NCBI GenBank assembly: GCA_900552325.1 | Contig: URZG01000060.1 | Span: 1 to 10,127 of the forward strand | Source of the DNA: an uncultured Porphyromonadaceae bacterium | GTDB taxonomy: Bacteria > Bacteroidota > Bacteroidia > Bacteroidales > Muribaculaceae | Length of the DNA: 10,127 nucleotides | Reading direction: 5' to 3' | Shown: one piece after another, positions 6,205 to 10,127 of the stretch | Layout of the letters: every line of letters starts with the position of its first letter | Numbering within the stretch: position 1 is the stretch's first letter | Position numbers and translations under genes: made by a program | Notes under the pieces: model-generated | The model's database searches: none | Told to the model about the DNA's origin: nothing | What the model saw: the letters and a program-made list of their open reading frames with translations, nothing else

Positions 6205-7824
6205 ATGATGAATAAACAGTTGTCGAATGAATATCTGATTTGGAGCTGCATTTTAATAGGAATATTGCTTCCATTGTCAATCTTATTTTTCGACAGCCCT
6301 GAGCGCGATGAATGTTATCAGGCATTATGTGTGCTTGAATATCGGCGTTCGCCTCTGGCCCCCTTGACATTCTTTAATGGATTTGTATGGCTGAAACTCT
6401 TTGGTATCACGATCTTAAATCTCAGAATACTTAATTTGCTGTGCCATATAGTCTCGATTGGCTTGGGGTGTCTGGTTTTCCTCAGAATTACCAGCGACAG
6501 GCTTTTGACAGCTATGTTGTTCATGACAATGAGTACCGCATCACAGGTATGGGCCATGCATATTTATAATTGGGATACCGGCTGCTATCCTTTTGCAATG
6601 TTGTGCCTGGTGGCATCGCTGGCTTTCTGGAATAAGCCATCATGGTTACGGCTGGCGTTATTGGCTGTTTCGACTGCATTATTGTCTTTGTCAAGAATAC
6701 CATGTGTCGTAGGCTTACCGATAATTTCATGTATTGTGGCATATCGTTATCGGCCTAATTTAAAAGAAATGTTTGTCCGCACTGTTTTTTTTGTGATATT
6801 ATACCTTTCATTGTCGATAATATTTTTGTTATTGATTTATGGCAGTGTGGAGGGTATACTCAGTGCTTTTTCATCAGAAAATATCATTACAGGGCATGGG
6901 GTCAGTGATTTGGACAGATATATCGAACGTATCATGCAAATTACACCTCAGTTGGCAACCGAATCCATGCTGCCTTTGTTATGTATGCTGGCCGCTCTGA
7001 TAATAACAGATCTAAGAAAAAAGAGGTTAATAGTGGGAATCTTATTTTTATTCCTGATCGAAGGATGCCTGCTTTTTCTTATACTTGCCATGCCTGTGCG
7101 CACTTTCTTCTGCTTGCTTTGGTTGCCTTGCATGTTTTTATGGCTTTACCCTGTGTTACGGAATCTGCATAAGGAAGGTTTTTTCTGTAATCCCGGCTAC
7201 ATTGAATGGCTGTCGGTGTTATTTATGTGTCTGCCTATTATCGGTAGCGACGGTTTTCAGGAAAGATTTATGGTTTTGCCGATATTACCGGTACTGGCAG
7301 GTGTTTGCTATCCATATTTAAAGCGATATATAAGGTCGTGTCTACTTTTCCTTATGTTTGCAGCTGCATCAATGGTGCTTATAAAAGATGCATATTATAT
7401 AAGTCAGGGAACGGAAATGATAGGAGAAACTGTTCCTCGTTTGAAAGGGATTATGGTTGACCGTCAAAATGCTTCATCGATCTGTGCGCAGGTAAAGGTG
7501 TATGAGGAAATCCGAAATAAAGGCATGAAAATGGCCGTAGTTGGAGATAACCGATATCCTGGTGCATTCTTGCTCGGGACTGATATGCTTGTGGATCTTC
7601 ATGTGTTCCATCTCGGAGATATGGAAGACGATAAGCCTATGTATGAACGCGAATTGCCAAAATTCGATGCCCTGATGGTTTTTTATCCGGTTTATTATTA
7701 TCAGGATGCTATAAGCATGTCAGTCAACCAGAAAGATAATGATGATTTTGAACAATTCCTGATACATAAGGGGTTCGGTAAATCAGAAATACTATATCCT
7801 AACTTCGTTATGTACACCCGATAA
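6205..7824 (+). CDS. Polytopic membrane protein, possible GT-C-type glycosyltransferase
   Basis: I do not recognise a named family for this 539-residue protein. About 12-14 hydrophobic segments span residues 10-393, for example 10-29, 76-94, 148-180, 189-212, 276-318, 354-371 and 377-393. A soluble C-terminal domain of about 145 residues follows, with 'MKMAVVGDNRYPGAF' at 441-455. The first external loop has clustered acids, 'FDSPERDECYQA' (Asp30, Glu33, Asp35, Glu36). GT-C glycosyltransferases carry their catalytic acids in this position, so a lipid-linked sugar transferase of ArnT/PMT-like fold is a reasonable guess, not a demonstration. Two ATGs lie in tandem at 6205 and 6208. The gene is clearly A+T-richer than its neighbours (90 G+C of 240 bases hand-counted in four lines, against 76 of 120 in two lines of the gene before it) and uses many TTA and ATA codons, which suggests transfer. 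It lies 13 nt behind the NlpC/P60 gene and ends at a strong terminator. Confidence 0.75.
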   Translation: MMNKQLSNEYLIWSCILIGILLPLSILFFDSPERDECYQALCVLEYRRSPLAPLTFFNGFVWLKLFGITILNLRILNLLCHIVSIGLGCLVFLRITSDRLLTAMLFMTMSTASQVWAMHIYNWDTGCYPFAMLCLVASLAFWNKPSWLRLALLAVSTALLSLSRIPCVVGLPIISCIVAYRYRPNLKEMFVRTVFFVILYLSLSIIFLLLIYGSVEGILSAFSSENIITGHGVSDLDRYIERIMQITPQLATESMLPLLCMLAALIITDLRKKRLIVGILFLFLIEGCLLFLILAMPVRTFFCLLWLPCMFLWLYPVLRNLHKEGFFCNPGYIEWLSVLFMCLPIIGSDGFQERFMVLPILPVLAGVCYPYLKRYIRSCLLFLMFAAASMVLIKDAYYISQGTEMIGETVPRLKGIMVDRQNASSICAQVKVYEEIRNKGMKMAVVGDNRYPGAFLLGTDMLVDLHVFHLGDMEDDKPMYERELPKFDALMVFYPVYYYQDAISMSVNQKDNDDFEQFLIHKGFGKSEILYPNFVMYTR

Positions 7825-7860
7825 ATGTTGGCTGAAATAACACAGCAGATTGTATAAAGC

Positions 7861-7894
7861 ATAAAAAGGCGCTTATCACTAAGCGCCTTTTTAT
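7861..7894. terminator. Bidirectional Rho-independent terminator
   Basis: A perfect 15-bp stem (7861-7875 with 7880-7894) surrounds the 4-nt loop TCAC. Its core is GGCGCTTA/TAAGCGCC, flanked by an A-run on the left and a T-run on the right. It closes the NlpC/P60 and membrane-protein operon. On the minus strand it is also the first strong terminator downstream of lpxH. Confidence 0.92.
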
Positions 7895-7972
7895 TGGTTT
7901 CCAATAGGTACAATTTCTAAGGTAAAAAAGATTGTTTTAGGTTTGTGATACAAAGGTCGGTAAATTATACCG
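7861..7972 (-). ncRNA. Candidate small RNA or structured lpxH 3' UTR
   Basis: A TATTTTTG box at 7985-7978 on the minus strand has no downstream gene. The roughly 112 nt it would transcribe runs into the 7861-7894 terminator. That stretch contains three small perfect inverted repeats: CGGTA/TACCG at 7958-7972, right at the predicted 5' end; TTTGT/ACAAA at 7942-7954; and TATTGG/CCAATA at 7892-7906, which touches the terminator stem. The same bases could instead be the 3' UTR of the lpxH transcript, since no terminator is seen directly after 8135. The nearest -33-like TTG is 26 nt upstream of the box, too far, which weakens the promoter. No known RNA family was recognised. Confidence 0.3.
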
Positions 7973-7977
7973 TGACG

Positions 7978-7985
7978 CAAAAATA
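7978..7985 (-). promoter_or_regulatory. Orphan -7-like box
   Basis: TATTTTTG on the minus strand matches TAnnTTTG. Together with the next five bases it is identical to the 13-mer at the ABC operon promoter (TATTTTTGCGTCA). No coding sequence lies downstream before the terminator at 7894. Confidence 0.35.
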
Positions 7986-8049
7986 ATTAGTATGTTTTAC
8001 GGCATAGTTTTCAATCATGAATCGTTTTTACCGTGTCGGATGTTTCGTA

Positions 8050-8070
8050 ATTTATTGAAAACCAATAAAT
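8050..8070. repeat. A+T-rich inverted repeat downstream of lpxH
   Basis: ATTTATTG and CAATAAAT form perfect 8-bp arms around a 5-nt loop. It lies 65-85 nt past the lpxH stop. It may stabilise the mRNA 3' end, but it lacks G+C pairs and a clean U-run, so it is a poor terminator. Confidence 0.35.
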
Positions 8071-8134
8071 ATAGTTTGGGGGAGAAAAGGAAGAATTGCA
8101 TGTTAAAATTAGTTAATACGCCGAAAGGGGCTTA

Positions 8135-8908
8135 CTATTTGCCATTTTCTTCAAAAATAGATAAAGAAAATTCAGTACCGTCAAAGACGCCGTAACTGTT
8201 GCGGGTGATCCAGTCGCCGAGGATAATCATTTCAGCCGGGGGGGTGAACCCTCGGTAACGGGCAAGAGTGTGGCGATGGCCGAACACGAAGTAATCTACC
8301 TGCTTACCTTCGGCTGCATGCGTTTTCTGGAAGTTTTCGCAAAATCCTATGAGCGGTTCCTCTGACGCATTGAATTCAGGTGCCTGATAGTTGGCGAAAT
8401 CGCGGGAGGAAGCACTCCAGCGATGCGCGAATCCCACGGTCCATCTCGGGTGGATTCCCGAGTATAGCTTCTGCGTGAATTTGTTACGGAATAGCCACTG
8501 GATCAATCTGAAACCCGCAGTGGGTTCCCCCTCGCGGTCACCGTGCGAGATATAGAACCGTTTCCCGAGAATATCGCGCACCACAGGGCCGTCGACGATT
8601 GTCACTCCGATCTCGTCGCGGATATAGTCGAACAGCCAGATGTCGTGGTTGCCGGTAAGCCATGTGATTTTCACTCCGCTGTCGGCCAGACGGGCAAGCG
8701 CACCGAAAAAACGCACATAGCCGCGTGGCACCACCGTGCGGTACTCGAACCAGTAATCGAGTACATCTCCGTCCATTATAAGTTCTGACGCCCGCCCATG
8801 AAGGCTTTCGAGGAATCGGACAACACGAGCTTCATGCTCTCTTGGCGACGGTATGTAGCCGGCCCCGAGATGAAGGTCTGAAATAAAGTATACCGGAAGC
8901 GAATCCAA
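8135..8908 (-). CDS. lpxH: UDP-2,3-diacylglucosamine diphosphatase (LpxH-type)
   Basis: The 257-residue metallophosphoesterase is expected to hydrolyse UDP-2,3-diacylglucosamine to lipid X and UMP, the fourth step of lipid A synthesis, at the cytoplasmic face of the inner membrane. The metal-binding motifs are in order: DLHLG (Asp11, His13), GDVLDYWFE (Asp48, Asp51), GNHD (87-89), SHGDRE (His122) and GHRH (His211, His213). Length is close to the E. coli enzyme (about 240). The start is TTG at 8908: the frame has a stop at 8929-8927 and no ATG or GTG in between, and the next ATG (residue 45) lies beyond the first metal motif. It follows the Fe-S assembly gene by 51 nt and is probably cotranscribed. 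LpxH is favoured over a generic calcineurin-like phosphatase by the DYWFE and SHGDRE contexts. Confidence 0.85.
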   Translation of the reverse strand: MDSLPVYFISDLHLGAGYIPSPREHEARVVRFLESLHGRASELIMDGDVLDYWFEYRTVVPRGYVRFFGALARLADSGVKITWLTGNHDIWLFDYIRDEIGVTIVDGPVVRDILGKRFYISHGDREGEPTAGFRLIQWLFRNKFTQKLYSGIHPRWTVGFAHRWSASSRDFANYQAPEFNASEEPLIGFCENFQKTHAAEGKQVDYFVFGHRHTLARYRGFTPPAEMIILGDWITRNSYGVFDGTEFSLSIFEENGK

Positions 8909-8959
8909 TTTGTTGAAGGCTGGATGTTAACAGGAATAGGTGGGAGCGATATCGGGAAT

Positions 8960-9280
8960 TCAAAGGAAGCCGAGTTCGAGTTTGGCTTCCTCGCTCATCA
9001 TATCCTTGGTCCATTCGGGTTCGAATACGAGATTGATGGTTACGGATTTGATGCCGTCGATAGATTCGAGTTTCTGACGGGTGTCTTCCATGATAAATTC
9101 TGCCATAGGGCAGGAGGGGGCGGTCATGGTCATATCCACCGTCAGATCTCCGGCGTCCGTGAGATCTATCCTGTATATCAGGCCGAGGCTGTAGATGTCA
9201 ACCGGTATTTCGGGGTCGAAAACGGTCTTGAGCATTGCCACGATTTTCTCTTCGAGTTCAAGATGTTTATTGGCGTCCAT
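8960..9280 (-). CDS. MIP18/DUF59-family Fe-S cluster assembly protein (SufT-like)
   Basis: The 106-residue cytosolic protein belongs to the MIP18 (DUF59) family, whose SufT and PaaD-like members help mature Fe-S proteins. The family core is visible: 'DPEIPVDIYSLGLIY' at 22-36 and 'MTAPSCPM' at 52-59, with the conserved Cys57. The C-terminal 'FEPEWTKDMMSEEAK' at 86-100 is typical of the SufT-like branch. The frame extends upstream to a TTG at 9298. However, the promoter -7 box at 9316-9309 would put the transcript start at about 9304, leaving almost no leader for TTG, so the ATG at 9280 is chosen; it also matches the usual family N-terminus. No suf genes are next to it. It shares a probable operon with lpxH, with no obvious functional link. 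Confidence 0.87.
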   Translation of the reverse strand: MDANKHLELEEKIVAMLKTVFDPEIPVDIYSLGLIYRIDLTDAGDLTVDMTMTAPSCPMAEFIMEDTRQKLESIDGIKSVTINLVFEPEWTKDMMSEEAKLELGFL

Positions 9281-9308
9281 TTGGAATGTCGTTTTCAAGT
9301 TTAGAGTC

Positions 9309-9316
9309 CAAAGTTA
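9309..9316 (-). promoter_or_regulatory. Candidate -7 box for the SufT-like/lpxH operon
   Basis: TAACTTTG on the minus strand fits TAnnTTTG. A start near 9304 leaves about 24 nt before the ATG at 9280. The -33 element is weak. The same octamer occurs in opposite orientation at 9358-9365. Confidence 0.6.
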
Positions 9317-9333
9317 CGAAAAATCCACAAAAA

Positions 9334-9365
9334 TTGCGAAATTTAAAATTAATGAGTTAACTTTG
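9334..9365 (+). promoter_or_regulatory. Promoter of the outer-membrane beta-barrel gene
   Basis: TTG at 9334-9336 and TAACTTTG at 9358-9365 are 21 nt apart, within the Bacteroidetes range. Transcription from about 9371 gives an 85-nt leader before the ATG at 9457. A short GTGT/ACAC repeat in the leader (9404-9414) is not convincing as a regulatory element. Confidence 0.65.
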
Positions 9366-9456
9366 CGAACGAAAAACAGCCTGGCCCTTTAATCGGGAAC
9401 GAGGTGTGACACACATTGTGAAGAATATATATGCCGGATATCAACAATAACTCAAT

Positions 9457-10095
9457 ATGAAATTATTCAAGAAACTGGTTGCCGCCGCTATTGTGGCCGT
9501 AGCCTGCATGGGCGCCGCTCCCTCTGTGTCGGCTGCCGGTCCTATCAAGTTCGGTGTTAAAGCCGGTATCTCTGTAAATGACCTGAAATTCAACGAGGAT
9601 CTTGTAAGCTCCAATAACCGCACCGGTTTCACCGGCGGTCTTACCGCGCAGTTTGTGGCGCCCATCATCGGTATCGGATGTGATCTCTCGGCAATGTACA
9701 CCCACCGTTCCAACCGTATCTCCGGCGGGGTAGCTCCTGATGGCACACAGGTGTCCAGCATGAACGTAAACCGCGATTACATCGAACTTCCCCTCAACCT
9801 CCGTTGGGAAATGAATGTGATCGGTATAAGCAAAATTATATGCCCCTTCCTGACTACAGGTCCTGACTTCTCGTTCCTTCTCTCCAAACAGAATGTAAAG
9901 GATGCATGGAATCAGAAGAAATTCGATGTGGCCTGGAATTTCGGTTTCGGTGTGCAGCTTGTGCAGAAGGTTCAGCTTGCCGCCTCCTACGGCATCGGTC
10001 TGACCAAAAGCGCCTCTGGCGAGGACGCTCTTTATGGCAGCGGACTTAGCAGCAAGAACCGTTTCTGGACTGTTACGGCAGCCTATATGTTCTGA
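9457..10095 (+). CDS. Outer-membrane beta-barrel protein (PorT/OmpW-like)
   Basis: The 212-residue protein starts with a signal peptide: KLFKK, a hydrophobic stretch, and probable cleavage after SVSA (residue 26). The mature part has alternating amphipathic strands typical of a small 8-stranded barrel, for example 'IKFGVKAGISV' (30-40), 'YIELPLNLRWEM' (108-119), 'FDVAWNFGFGVQLV' (156-169) and a final strand 'FWTVTAAYMF'. It ends in the C-terminal Phe recognised by the BAM machinery. It belongs to the large Bacteroidetes set of 'outer membrane beta-barrel' (PorT-like) proteins, most with unknown roles. The protein is complete, the ATG follows an A+T-rich leader, and the gene seems to be a single unit. 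Confidence 0.88.
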   Translation: MKLFKKLVAAAIVAVACMGAAPSVSAAGPIKFGVKAGISVNDLKFNEDLVSSNNRTGFTGGLTAQFVAPIIGIGCDLSAMYTHRSNRISGGVAPDGTQVSSMNVNRDYIELPLNLRWEMNVIGISKIICPFLTTGPDFSFLLSKQNVKDAWNQKKFDVAWNFGFGVQLVQKVQLAASYGIGLTKSASGEDALYGSGLSSKNRFWTVTAAYMF

Positions 10096-10115
10096 TTTTT
10101 ATAACATACATATCT

Positions 10116-10127
10116 AAAAAAGCGGGG
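10116..10127 (+). terminator. Possible left half of a terminator, cut by the window
   Basis: AAAAAAGCGGGG at the window edge looks like the A-run and left stem of a terminator of the type seen at 2856 and 7861. The right arm would lie outside the window. Confidence 0.35.

Larger units (their letters stand above)
7825..8134. other. Gene-poor spacer between membrane protein and lpxH
   Basis: This 310-bp A+T-rich region separates two convergent genes. It holds the terminator at 7861-7894, several small inverted repeats, the orphan promoter-like box at 7978-7985 and an ATTTATTG/CAATAAAT hairpin at 8050-8070. A 67-codon open frame (7992-8195, +) runs into the antisense of lpxH, resembles nothing I know and is not accepted. 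Confidence 0.65.

Noticed and set aside
7992..8195. 67-codon open frame on the plus strand
   Set aside because: Its 3' part is antisense to lpxH, no promoter box precedes it, and the composition is that of spacer DNA.
9281..9298. Upstream TTG start for the SufT-like gene
   Set aside because: The predicted transcript start near 9304 leaves only a few bases before this TTG, while ATG 9280 matches the family N-terminus.
9366..9456. Possible riboswitch in the leader of the beta-barrel gene
   Set aside because: Only weak 3-4 bp pairings were found, with no recognisable conserved core or terminator/antiterminator pair.
1..10127. Search for CRISPR arrays, tRNA/rRNA, insertion sequences and defence genes
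   Set aside because: No regularly spaced direct repeats, no transposase or integrase, and no nuclease, toxin or defence-associated domain was seen in any accepted gene.

Overview
The window looks like chromosomal DNA from a Bacteroidales bacterium, probably of the Muribaculaceae type. Three things point there. Most intergenic regions carry Bacteroidetes-type -7 boxes (TAnnTTTG), and start codons lack clear Shine-Dalgarno sequences. The gene families fit the phylum: a DUF4493 lipoprotein, a ROK glucokinase-like sugar kinase, a small OmpW/PorT-like beta-barrel and a Gram-negative lpxH. Finally, coding DNA is moderately G+C-rich while the spacers are A+T-rich. The genus is inference; the sequence alone does not settle it.

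Layout. Positions 1-1431 (-) hold a lipoprotein with an N-terminal DUF4493 domain; its 3' end lies outside the window. A 368-bp divergent spacer separates it from a ROK-family sugar kinase (1800-2837, +). A long perfect hairpin (2856-2902) terminates that gene and also the convergent NatA/NatB-like ABC exporter operon (5200 to 2916, -), whose two genes overlap by 4 nt. A second divergent spacer leads to an NlpC/P60 lipoprotein (5352-6191, +). Thirteen bases further is a polytopic membrane protein (6205-7824, +) that resembles a GT-C glycosyltransferase and is much more A+T-rich than its neighbours. A strong hairpin (7861-7894) closes this pair. A gene-poor stretch of about 310 bp follows, containing a possible small RNA on the minus strand. 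Next is a minus-strand pair, a MIP18/SufT-like Fe-S assembly protein and LpxH (9280 to 8135). Last comes a complete small outer-membrane beta-barrel protein (9457-10095, +).

How the genes relate. Most encode housekeeping or envelope functions: sugar phosphorylation, export, peptidoglycan hydrolysis, lipid A synthesis, outer-membrane protein and Fe-S maturation. I see no defence system, mobile element, CRISPR array, tRNA or rRNA, and no clear undescribed multi-gene system. The best leads are an orphan promoter-like box followed by a structured spacer ending in a terminator (7861-7985), the compositionally foreign membrane gene, an extended -7 motif shared by three minus-strand sites, and the Pro/Ala tail on the ROK kinase.
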